Assembly (NCBI RefSeq): GCF_003627795.1
Contig: NZ_CP032685.1
Span: forward strand, 1,364,001 to 1,428,000
DNA from: Rhizobium sp. CCGE531
Lineage (GTDB): Bacteria > Pseudomonadota > Alphaproteobacteria > Rhizobiales > Rhizobiaceae
DNA: 64,000 bases
Direction of reading: 5' to 3'
Made by a program: the position numbers and the translations under genes. Positions 34,148 through 41,517 of this stretch are shown in pieces (positions within the stretch are counted from its first letter, which is position 1; each line of letters opens with the position of its first letter). A model generated the notes under the pieces. It saw nothing but the letters and a program-made list of their open reading frames with translations. It did not search any database and was not told the origin of the DNA.

Positions 34148-34741
34148 ATGGGTGAAGCATTTCCCGCCACATCGATGCCCGACCGCGACTGGTGGTCGGC
34201 ACTCTGGCCCGATCCGCAGGGCATGCTTCAAGCGCTCGGCATTACGCCTGGCATGACGGTCCTCGATCTGTGTTGCGGCGATGGATATTTTACGACACCG
34301 CTGGCGAAACTCGTCGACGGAAAGATCTATGCGCTCGATCTGGATGAAAGCATGATCGAGATGGCGAGAGCCGAAACCGCGCGACAGGGGGTATCCGTGC
34401 GGAAATGGATTCACGCCGACGCGCTGGATATGGCAGCGCATCTTCCCGAAAAAGTCGATTATGTCCTCATGGCCAACACGTTCCATGGCGTTCCCGATCA
34501 GCCGGCCCTCGTTCGCGCCGTTCGTTCCGTGCTCGCTCCACAGGGGCTGTTCGGCATCGTCAATTGGGAAGCCCGGCCGCGCGAGGAAACCACGGTGCTT
34601 GGACAGCCGCGCGGGCCGAGGAGCGAGATGCGCATGCCGCCCGCAAGGCTTGCCGCCATCGTCGAGCCCGGCGGCTTCATATCGCAGGCCACGGTCGAGC
34701 TGCCTCCCTATCACTACGGCGCCGTTTTCCGCGCCCTGTAG
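34148..34741 (+). CDS. Class I SAM-dependent methyltransferase
   Basis: 197 residues. Motif I TVLDLCCGDGYFTTPLAKL (37-55), motif II IYALDLDESMIEMAR and motif IV-like VDYVLMANTFHGVPD are clear. UbiE/Methyltransf_11-like build. The acceptor is unknown. It lies 56 bp after the cytochrome gene and may be co-transcribed, but no functional link is evident. Confidence 0.82.
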   Translation: MGEAFPATSMPDRDWWSALWPDPQGMLQALGITPGMTVLDLCCGDGYFTTPLAKLVDGKIYALDLDESMIEMARAETARQGVSVRKWIHADALDMAAHLPEKVDYVLMANTFHGVPDQPALVRAVRSVLAPQGLFGIVNWEARPREETTVLGQPRGPRSEMRMPPARLAAIVEPGGFISQATVELPPYHYGAVFRAL

Positions 34742-34779
34742 CTAAAGCTCAATCTTTGCCCTTGGATGCTATGCCCCTC

Positions 34780-35412
34780 TCACCGAAGCTTGAGGCTTTC
34801 GAGATAGGCGCAGAACATGTCCGCCATGGCACCGCCATGGGCTTCGATCTCCTGCTCTGTCTTCGAGCTCTCCGAAAGCTGCTTTCCCGTCGTGCTGAGC
34901 GTCGCGGCGATCAAGTCCGCAGCCAGGATACGGGCCGTTTCATCGACCTCTGGCAAGGCTTCGCGCATGAACAGCCGCAGGATACGCTCCCCGGATGACT
35001 TCGCCTCATGCGCCTCCGGCGCATCGCGATAAAGCGGCGCCGCGTCGTTGAGCGCAACACGCATAGCAGCCTCCTCGCATTCGGAGCGGATAAAGGCGTG
35101 GACGAGGGAGCGCAATCGGTCCGGCGGCGGTGTCGCGGTATCTTCAAGGATGCGGCGCAAAAGGTCCGACGTCTGCCGCCATTCGTCGCTCTGCAGGCGG
35201 AAGAGGATCGCCGCCTTGTTGGGGAAATATTGATACAAGGATCCGACGCTGACGCCGGCCTTTTCAGCAACGCGTGCCGTGGTGAAGCGCTGGGCGCCCT
35301 CCCTTGCCAAAACCTGAGCCGCGGCACTCAGGATTGCGGAAACGAGTTCGGTCGAGCGAACCTGCTTCGGCTGCTTTCGCGAGGAAATCCGGGCTCTTGG
35401 ACGATCCGTCAT
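34780..35412 (-). CDS. TetR-family transcriptional regulator
   Basis: 210 residues from the ATG at 35412 (MTDRPRARISSRKQPKQVRS). The N-terminal HTH is FTTARVAEKAGVSVGSLYQYFPNKAAIL (about 43-70), a near-consensus TetR recognition helix. The C-terminal ligand domain is all-helical and unassigned. Convergent with the methyltransferase gene. It might control the oxidoreductase operons upstream; this is positional inference only. Confidence 0.88.
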   Translation of the reverse strand: MTDRPRARISSRKQPKQVRSTELVSAILSAAAQVLAREGAQRFTTARVAEKAGVSVGSLYQYFPNKAAILFRLQSDEWRQTSDLLRRILEDTATPPPDRLRSLVHAFIRSECEEAAMRVALNDAAPLYRDAPEAHEAKSSGERILRLFMREALPEVDETARILAADLIAATLSTTGKQLSESSKTEQEIEAHGGAMADMFCAYLESLKLR

Positions 35413-35611
35413 ATCGATGCCTGCCAATGCGAATAGGAAAGCTGACGAATTAATCGTATTTTGCGTGCCATGCAAACCGAAGAACATGGCGATGAAAGCA
35501 GCGGGCCGGTAACCAGGTCGATCGAAGCCGACGCCCTGGCAAAAGCATTCTCGCATGTGAGCCAGACCCTGGTGGAAACAGCACTTGCCGGCGTGAGCGA
35601 CGCCGGGCTCG

Positions 35612-35905
35612 TTACCCGCGCGGGATCTTCACTTCGGGTGACCAGTCGATTTTGTGGAAAGCCATGTCACGGAGGGGCGCCATCTTGCACCTGTCCGATC
35701 CGGTTTTCGCATGATCGAGGCAGCCGACCGTCTTCGCGACGACATCGGGCAGGATCTTGACGCTGATGTCGCCAAGCACGTCCAGCATTGAATCAACACT
35801 GTAGTTTGGATGTTTGCCGCACTTCGGGCACCAGAAACAGGCGGTCTCGTCTTTGTGCTGGGATAGCCAATGAATGCCATCAGGCCACTTATAAATCACT
35901 TCCAT
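35612..35905 (-). CDS. Hypothetical protein with zinc-ribbon-like start
   Basis: 97 residues. CFWCPKCGKHPNYSVDSMLDVL near residues 23-44 contains CxxCPxC-like cysteines; further cysteines follow at about 61 and 72. This suggests a small zinc-binding protein. The frame is coherent and non-repetitive, unlike the shadow frames here, but no family is recognised. The ATG lies in CTTCCATGCG with only a weak ribosome site (GAAAACC...GAGC). Confidence 0.5.
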   Translation of the reverse strand: MEVIYKWPDGIHWLSQHKDETACFWCPKCGKHPNYSVDSMLDVLGDISVKILPDVVAKTVGCLDHAKTGSDRCKMAPLRDMAFHKIDWSPEVKIPRG

Positions 35906-36055
35906 GCGGGCACGCCCTTGCTCAAGGTTTTCGTTCGCCGCATGTCACGCCCAGCCGCCCCCGCCAGGCTGCATCAGAAATGGCAGACAGCAACCAAAGG
36001 CGCAAGTCCTGCGGTATTGAATTGCCATGCGATCCGATGGTGCCGTTGAGAATTT

Positions 36056-37328
36056 GAGGCGCCTCGACAAGGGCCTGGGACGTGCGGTTTCAGCGAATGT
36101 CCAATTAAGTCAGCGGAATTGAGCTATTCCGCTTCTGGCGGAAAAGGTACAAACGCCTTGAGATTAGCCGCGAGGGGTAAGATGTCAGAGGGTGGTTCAG
36201 ACAATTCGATAGTTGGGATGAGAGACCTTCTGGGGGCAGAAGGCGTTGCGAAACAGTTACTCGGGCCAATTTCGCGCGGAATCGGCCGGATTAGCGCACC
36301 GTTTCTCAATAGGCTCGCAAACCGGAAGCAACTTGCGAATTTTGACGAATGGGACCAGGCTTTAAGGGAACGAGGGTACGACCCCAAAACGGTCGAGCTT
36401 ACGCTCGGCCAACATACAGAGGTCCGGGTTACGGCGGATAACATCAGGCATCAAGCCAACCGCGAAAATGTCGCTATCGAAGCCATCTACTATATCCAGA
36501 ATACCAGCGCCCGGATTGACCCGCACTTCGAAAATGAGCCTCTGCAGCCCGAATGGGTCGACCAATTTTGGCGCTTAGCTGAGAATATCAGCAGCGCCGA
36601 TATGCAAGCGTTCTGGGGCAAAGTGTTGTCTCGCAAGTGCCTCGGTCTTTCGAATATTAGTGCTCGAGCGCTGCATTTTATATCGACACTCAGCGGTGAG
36701 GAGGCGCACGCGTTGGAACAGATTGCCGCGCGGTTGGTCACCGTTGTTGAGCCATCAGGCGCAACTATTTCCGGATTGGTGGGCAGCCTCCATCACTGGA
36801 CATCGAAGTCGGATTGCCCGCCGCGACTGATCGAGATTCAGAAAGAGATCCACGCCCTCGCTGCATCTCCACACGAGGGGCTCTTTTCTGTTTTGGGAGT
36901 TTTTCATCAGGGTGGTTTTGTTCCAAGCATTCACGCTGATGCCACGCTTGATCCCTTGGAGTTCAGCGCTGCTGACCAACGACTACGAGTCACCGCCAAG
37001 GGTTTCGCCGCCGAATTCGGGCGGCTCTATATCGGTTCAGGTCCATACCTTTCTCCCTTGGGCGTAGAGTTAGCACAGGTGATTGGCGCAACGGCAAACC
37101 AAACGTATGTTGATCTCCTCATTGAAGGGTTCCAAGTGCAAGGCGTCACGGTGGAAAGGGCTTAAGCATCCATCCTTGAGCGTCCGGCTACAGCGGCGTG
37201 TTAAGGCGAGTTTCAGTTGCCATCTGATGTTGCGCGCTACGATATCGCCGGCTTCGATGTCTCCGGCACCTCCTGAAAATACGAATGGCTGCGCCGAAGA
37301 GATTGCGCCCACCTAATCAGAGGCGCCT
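36056..37328. repeat. 9-bp direct repeat bracketing the DUF2806 segment
   Basis: GAGGCGCCT occurs at 36056-36064 and at 37320-37328. Between them lies the DUF2806 gene with lower GC and different codon use from its neighbours. The spacing and compositional change suggest a small inserted segment with a target duplication. The core AGGCGCCT is self-complementary, however, and could recur by chance in this GC-rich DNA. Confidence 0.25.
36182..37165 (+). CDS. DUF2806 domain protein
   Basis: 327 residues from the ATG at 36182, preceded by GAGGGGTAAG; a TTG at 36119 opens the frame earlier but has no site. The middle (about 105-190) carries ENISSADMQAFWGKVLSRKC and the following ARALHFISTLSGEEAHALEQ, the core of DUF2806. 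The N-terminus has a glycine/isoleucine-rich stretch (LLGPISRGIGRISAPFLNRL) that may contact membrane. No transmembrane helix is obvious and no catalytic motif is recognised. Base composition is lower in GC and codon use includes rarer codons, suggesting transfer. Family function is unknown. Confidence 0.7.
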   Translation: MSEGGSDNSIVGMRDLLGAEGVAKQLLGPISRGIGRISAPFLNRLANRKQLANFDEWDQALRERGYDPKTVELTLGQHTEVRVTADNIRHQANRENVAIEAIYYIQNTSARIDPHFENEPLQPEWVDQFWRLAENISSADMQAFWGKVLSRKCLGLSNISARALHFISTLSGEEAHALEQIAARLVTVVEPSGATISGLVGSLHHWTSKSDCPPRLIEIQKEIHALAASPHEGLFSVLGVFHQGGFVPSIHADATLDPLEFSAADQRLRVTAKGFAAEFGRLYIGSGPYLSPLGVELAQVIGATANQTYVDLLIEGFQVQGVTVERA

Positions 37329-37455
37329 ATTTTTCTGCGTATTTTCAATTGGATACGCATATCGTCCGCAACCTCCGTCAATGCGATTAGAAAACGCGAT
37401 GAATTGTTCGTATTTTTATCGCCAACGAAGACTTCAGCCCTGAACGGAGAGAAAC
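37166..37455 (+). other. Intergenic region with inverted repeat upstream of O-methyltransferase
   Basis: 290 bp, no gene seen. TGCGTAT (37336-37342) and ATACGCA (37353-37359) form a perfect 7-bp inverted repeat about 100 bp before the methyltransferase ATG, in AT-rich DNA likely to include its promoter. Confidence 0.35.
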
Positions 37456-38121
37456 ATGACCACACTGACGAATGCCCCGCTCGCTCCATTGCTCGATCGC
37501 CTGTTCGAGGAAGCGGATGCGACAACGCCATCGGTTGCCGCTTACTGGAGCGGCCTTTCCAGCGAGGAGCGCGCGCGTCTGGTGCGCAGCAGAACCGACT
37601 ATCTCGATTTCTATGCCCGGATGAAGGATATACCGCTTGCCATCTCGCGGGAGGCAGGCTCCTTGCTCTACATGCTGGCGCGAAGCACCGGTGCCCGAAC
37701 CATCGTCGAATTCGGAACCTCCTTCGGTATCTCTACCCTCCATCTTGCGGCCGCGCTGCGGGATAATGGCGGCGGGCGCCTGATCACCACCGAATTCGAG
37801 CCTTCTAAGGTGGCACGGGCACGGGAAAATCTGACGGCCGCGGGCCTCATCGATCTCGTGGAGATCCGGGAAGGCGATGCCCTGCAGACGTTGGGTTCAG
37901 ATCTGCCCGATACCATCGACCTGTTGCTTCTCGACGGCGCCAAGGCGCTCTATCCGGACATTCTGAAGCTGGTGGAGAGCCGCCTCAGGCCGGGAGCCCT
38001 CGTGGTTGCCGACAATGCGGACTTCTGCCCCGACTATCTGACCTTGGTGCGGTCTTCGACAAGCGGATACATGTCGGTAGCTTTCGCGGAGGATATCGAA
38101 CTGTCCATGCGGCTCGGCTGA
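37456..38121 (+). CDS. Class I SAM-dependent O-methyltransferase family protein
   Basis: 221 residues, ATG preceded by GGAGAGAAAC. The fold resembles catechol/caffeoyl-CoA O-methyltransferases: TIVEFGTSFGISTLHLAAAL (77-96) is motif I, LITTEFEPSKVARARENLTAAG is motif II, and IDLLLLDGAKALYPDILKLV has the metal-binding-type aspartate. Substrate unknown. Confidence 0.85.
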   Translation: MTTLTNAPLAPLLDRLFEEADATTPSVAAYWSGLSSEERARLVRSRTDYLDFYARMKDIPLAISREAGSLLYMLARSTGARTIVEFGTSFGISTLHLAAALRDNGGGRLITTEFEPSKVARARENLTAAGLIDLVEIREGDALQTLGSDLPDTIDLLLLDGAKALYPDILKLVESRLRPGALVVADNADFCPDYLTLVRSSTSGYMSVAFAEDIELSMRLG

Positions 38122-38243
38122 CGCCGTTCACAGCGCAAACACGCTCCTGGCGCGCTTGCAACATCCTCAATACGCCCCGCATTCACCGCCGGATGCGGGA
38201 GCGAGACGGCTTTGCACCGTGCACGGCGTTTGCGGCGCGGCCG

Positions 38244-38420
38244 TCATGCCGCCGTATGAACGACCTTGAACTGCGAACGCCTGTAGAAAACCAGCATTTC
38301 CCGCTCGAAACTTTCCACGGCAAGCACGACCCATGGCTCGAAGTGGCCGTTGCGAACGTCCGCCCTCCTTCGGCTATCCATGTCGAGCATTCCAAGCAAT
38401 GCCCAATCTACCAACCTCAT
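38244..38420 (-). CDS. Hypothetical 58-residue protein
   Basis: From the ATG at 38420 (MRLVDWALLGMLDMDSRRRA) with AGGGTGAGAG upstream. The C-terminal half reads HFEPWVVLAVESFEREMLVF, a plausible amphipathic protein. An alternative plus-strand frame covers the same DNA. No family recognised; the rest of 38122-38641 shows nothing else convincing. Confidence 0.35.
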   Translation of the reverse strand: MRLVDWALLGMLDMDSRRRADVRNGHFEPWVVLAVESFEREMLVFYRRSQFKVVHTAA

Positions 38421-38641
38421 CCCATCACTCTCACCCTGTCGGGACCCCTGAACCATCCGACGCTCGACCTCCGTCGCATTCGGCGGCATGGCCAACGGTA
38501 GATAAGTAAACCCTGATTGATGGAAAGGTGAACAAACGTTGTATTAAGGTTTGTAACATGCATTCAGTCAGTATTGTCTCATCCCGGCAACACTAACGCC
38601 CCTTCCTTGCCGGATGGCAAAAGAAGACGGGGAATGACGGC

Positions 38642-39397
38642 TTACTGGAACATGAAGCGCGTCACGAAGCGATCGATCGCCCGCGAATTCGCTTCCATCC
38701 AGCGCCAGATCACCGCCATGCTCAACATGGTCAGAAGCCAGCCGAGCATCACGTCCGACAGGAAATGAGCGCCGAAAATGACGCGGTTGAACGCCACAAA
38801 CAGCAGGCACGGCGTCAGAAGCACCGCGGCAATCCATCTGCCGCCTGCGGGCACGAAAACCAGCAGCGAAAGTCCGGCCGCCGCAGCAGCAGCCTCGCCG
38901 GAGGGGAAGGAGCAATTGCGGGAACATGCAGCCGAGAACTGCCATACCGGGGTGAAATCCGCAGTGCCGCCGAATTCGAGGAGATCGCGGGGACGCACGC
39001 GTCCGATTGCGACCTTCAACGTCTGCACGATGAGGAGCGGCCCGGCGGCAAAACTCAAAAGCACGAACAAGGGCCTGTGCGGAGGGCAGAAACGAAGCCG
39101 CCTCGGCAGGAAGACATGTAGAATGACAATCACCGCCATGATGCCGAGAAGATAAGGCTGGCTCTGGCGGCTGATGTCCCGCACCGCCTTCAGGAATGGG
39201 TTTTCCGCGAGCCAGAAAACCTGTCCATGAGCGAACAGGCGCGTGATGGCCAGATCGAGTTTGGGAAAGACCACGAAGACAAAACTGGTCCAGACGATCA
39301 TCATGCCGATGACCGCGAACTCTCCATCCGTGGTTGTCTCCGGCGCGCGCGGCCGGCCGGACGCAGAGCTCCAAGAATGCGATGCAAATTTCCACAT
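38642..39397 (-). CDS. PAP2-family membrane phosphatase (lipid phosphatase type)
   Basis: 251 residues from the ATG at 39397 with GGGAG seven bases upstream; another ATG at 39427 lacks it. Six predicted helices. PAP2 motif 1 KVAIGRVRPRD, motif 2 CSFPSGEAAAAAAG and motif 3 NRVIFGAHFLSDVMLGW. The usual PSGH is PSGE here, so the motif 2 histidine is replaced by glutamate, a variant I recall from other alphaproteobacterial members. Likely acts on lipid phosphates (lipid A, undecaprenyl pyrophosphate or phosphatidate) at the outer face of the inner membrane. Divergent from the second two-component system. Confidence 0.85.
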   Translation of the reverse strand: MWKFASHSWSSASGRPRAPETTTDGEFAVIGMMIVWTSFVFVVFPKLDLAITRLFAHGQVFWLAENPFLKAVRDISRQSQPYLLGIMAVIVILHVFLPRRLRFCPPHRPLFVLLSFAAGPLLIVQTLKVAIGRVRPRDLLEFGGTADFTPVWQFSAACSRNCSFPSGEAAAAAAGLSLLVFVPAGGRWIAAVLLTPCLLFVAFNRVIFGAHFLSDVMLGWLLTMLSMAVIWRWMEANSRAIDRFVTRFMFQ

Positions 39398-39596
39398 GCC
39401 ATGTCTCCCGAGGCGGAACGGTGGCAATCTGAATCGCGATTGTCAAGAATTGACGAAGATCGCGTCAAGGCCGTGTTCAGAATCGATCGTCAGGCCGCCG
39501 GAAGACTGTTTGGAAATTGCGGAAGTGGGTTTTGTCCGCGATACTGCGAGTCAGGCGGCAAAGCCGAAAGAAAACGAAGGAAAATAGGGCGCTAGG

Positions 39597-40289
39597 GTGA
39601 ACAACAGTCTCGTTCTCATCGTGGAGGATGAACCGGCTATCGCACAGATATTGGAAGGCTATCTGACGCGGGACGGCTTTCGCACGGTCCGCGCCGGCGA
39701 CGGCGAAACGGCGCTCCAGCATCATGCGCTTCTGAAGCCCGATATCGTGCTCCTCGACGTACGCCTGCCGAAACTGGATGGCTTCGGGGTACTCGGTCGC
39801 TTGCGCCAGGCCGCCTCGACGCCTGTCATCATGGTGACAGCCATCGCGGACGACATAGACCGCCTGAGCGGACTGCGCCTCGGCGCCGACGACTATATCG
39901 TCAAACCCTTCAACCCGCAGGAAGTCGTTGCCCGCGTCAGGGCGGTTCTGCGACGAACGCAAGGCGGCCGGGCGGAAACCATCCGGCGCTTCGGCGCCAT
40001 TGAGGTCGATTTCGGCAGCTATTCCGTCTTTATCATCAAGGACGAGCGCCGCATTCCATTGCTCCTGACGCTCAGCGAATTTCGGATTCTCGCCTACATG
40101 ATCCGCCACCCCACGCAGGCTTTCGCACGCGCCGACATTCTCGATGCCTGTCTGCCAGAAAGCGACGCCTTGGTCCGTACCGTCGACACGCACATTTCCA
40201 ATCTTCGGCGCAAGCTGGAGGAAATGGGGCAGAACGGCTTTTTTCCCGCGGTGCGCGGCATCGGCTATCGTTTTTCGGATCCGAGATGA
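39597..40289 (+). CDS. OmpR-family response regulator (BaeR-like)
   Basis: 230 residues from a GTG. Receiver with E10-D11-E12, phospho-acceptor Asp54 in IVLLDVRLPKLDG and Lys103 in DDYIVKPF. The winged-helix domain (about 130-228) has LTLSEFRILAYMIRHP and VDTHISNLRRKL. Its stop overlaps the kinase ATG. The gene is 199 bp from the divergent PAP2 gene, a likely target. Confidence 0.92.
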   Translation: MNNSLVLIVEDEPAIAQILEGYLTRDGFRTVRAGDGETALQHHALLKPDIVLLDVRLPKLDGFGVLGRLRQAASTPVIMVTAIADDIDRLSGLRLGADDYIVKPFNPQEVVARVRAVLRRTQGGRAETIRRFGAIEVDFGSYSVFIIKDERRIPLLLTLSEFRILAYMIRHPTQAFARADILDACLPESDALVRTVDTHISNLRRKLEEMGQNGFFPAVRGIGYRFSDPR

Positions 40290-41485
40290 AGATACCAAAG
40301 CCCCCTTGCCTGCCGCTGGCTACGCTCACGGCCATCGTCACCGCCATCATGTTGCTCCTCAGCGTCGGCCTGACATATCTGGAGGTCAACTGGTATGCCT
40401 CCTATCTGGAAAAGAACATCACCGACGGTCTGCCGCCAAGGGCCGCAGCGGCTTATAAAATGTTGAGCGAGAACAAGGTTCCGGACGGGGATTCCCTCAG
40501 GATCCTGTTTGAGCACCTCAATTTGTTGACGGAACCGACGGATTTCAAAGTGCAGCTTTCGGTGCTGATAGGCGGCCTGCTTTCCGCCTTGGTCTGCGCC
40601 CTCATCGGTGTCTATCTGGCGCGGCGCCTTGCGCGCCCCCTTGAAGAGCTCACCACGGCCGCGGACAGCCTGAAATCGGGCGATTTCTCGGTTCGCGTCG
40701 CTGCCTCCCACCGCAGCACCCGCGAGGTCGCGAGCCTTGTCGAAACCTTCAATGCGCTCGCAACAAGCCTGGAGACGATGGAAGAGAGGCTGCGCTTCAA
40801 CAACATGGCAGTCGCGCATGAACTGCGAACCCCGCTGACGATCGTGCAAGGATCGCTGCAGAGCATGATCGACGGCATTTTCCCGATGGACCGCAAGATC
40901 ATCTCCGACCTTCTCCTCCAGGTCGAAGGTCTCGGCCGGATTGTCGAAGACCTGCGCACCTTGTCTCTGGCCATCGGCCAGAAGCTCGTGGTGGAGCGCC
41001 GGCGCATCGATGCATCGCAATTGGTCGAGACGGTCATCGCCTCGGCAAAGCCCATGCTGGACGCAAGCAAGCTACGGATTGAAACGCATCTGCGGCCTGC
41101 CTGGATCTCGGCGGATTCCCCCCGCATAAGACAGGCTCTTCTGGCGCTTCTCGAAAATGCCTGCCGCTATGCCGCCGACGGCGGCTGGCTGCGATGCGAA
41201 ACCGAGCGTTTGCCGGATAAAAGCGTCGTTATCCGCGTTCTCGATCGCGGCCCGGGATTTCCGCAGGACATGGACGCCGTCGCCGTCAACCCATTCTGGC
41301 GAGGCGATCTATCGCGTTCGCGTGCAACCGGCGGCACGGGACTGGGACTATCCGTCGTGCAGGCAATAGCAGTTGCCCATGGCGGGTATCTGGAATTTGC
41401 AAACCGGCCGGAGGGTGGCGCCATGATCGCACTCCACCTGACTGAAGGCGATAGGCTGGAAAGAGCACACGAGCCTTCGCAATAG
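40286..41485 (+). CDS. Two-component sensor histidine kinase (BaeS-like)
   Basis: 399 residues. TM1 at about 10-33, a short periplasmic loop of about 55 residues and TM2 at about 90-113. HAMP follows, then His178 in MAVAHELRTPLTIVQ. The ATPase part has LLENACRYA, DRGPGFP and GGTGLGLSVVQAIAVAHGG. The small periplasmic loop suggests membrane or cation sensing rather than a large ligand domain. Pairs with the upstream regulator by a four-base overlap. Confidence 0.92.
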   Translation: MKIPKPPCLPLATLTAIVTAIMLLLSVGLTYLEVNWYASYLEKNITDGLPPRAAAAYKMLSENKVPDGDSLRILFEHLNLLTEPTDFKVQLSVLIGGLLSALVCALIGVYLARRLARPLEELTTAADSLKSGDFSVRVAASHRSTREVASLVETFNALATSLETMEERLRFNNMAVAHELRTPLTIVQGSLQSMIDGIFPMDRKIISDLLLQVEGLGRIVEDLRTLSLAIGQKLVVERRRIDASQLVETVIASAKPMLDASKLRIETHLRPAWISADSPRIRQALLALLENACRYAADGGWLRCETERLPDKSVVIRVLDRGPGFPQDMDAVAVNPFWRGDLSRSRATGGTGLGLSVVQAIAVAHGGYLEFANRPEGGAMIALHLTEGDRLERAHEPSQ

Positions 41486-41517
41486 AGCAATTCCAGAAAA
41501 GTCCGGATGCGTTGCAA

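Noticed and set aside
35461-35760. Plus-strand frame beginning at an ATG near 35470 upstream of the TetR gene
   Set aside because: The second half overlaps the zinc-ribbon hypothetical in antisense and looks like shadow; the first half alone is too short to support.
38193-38501. 102-codon plus-strand frame opposite the 58-residue hypothetical
   Set aside because: Proline-rich composition and no ribosome site; the minus-strand frame is the better candidate.
41484-41517. Partial match to a rhizobial intergenic repeat (GAGCAATTCCAGAAAAG) between kinase and chemoreceptor-like genes
   Set aside because: Only one arm is present and no inverted partner follows, so it is not listed as a repeat.
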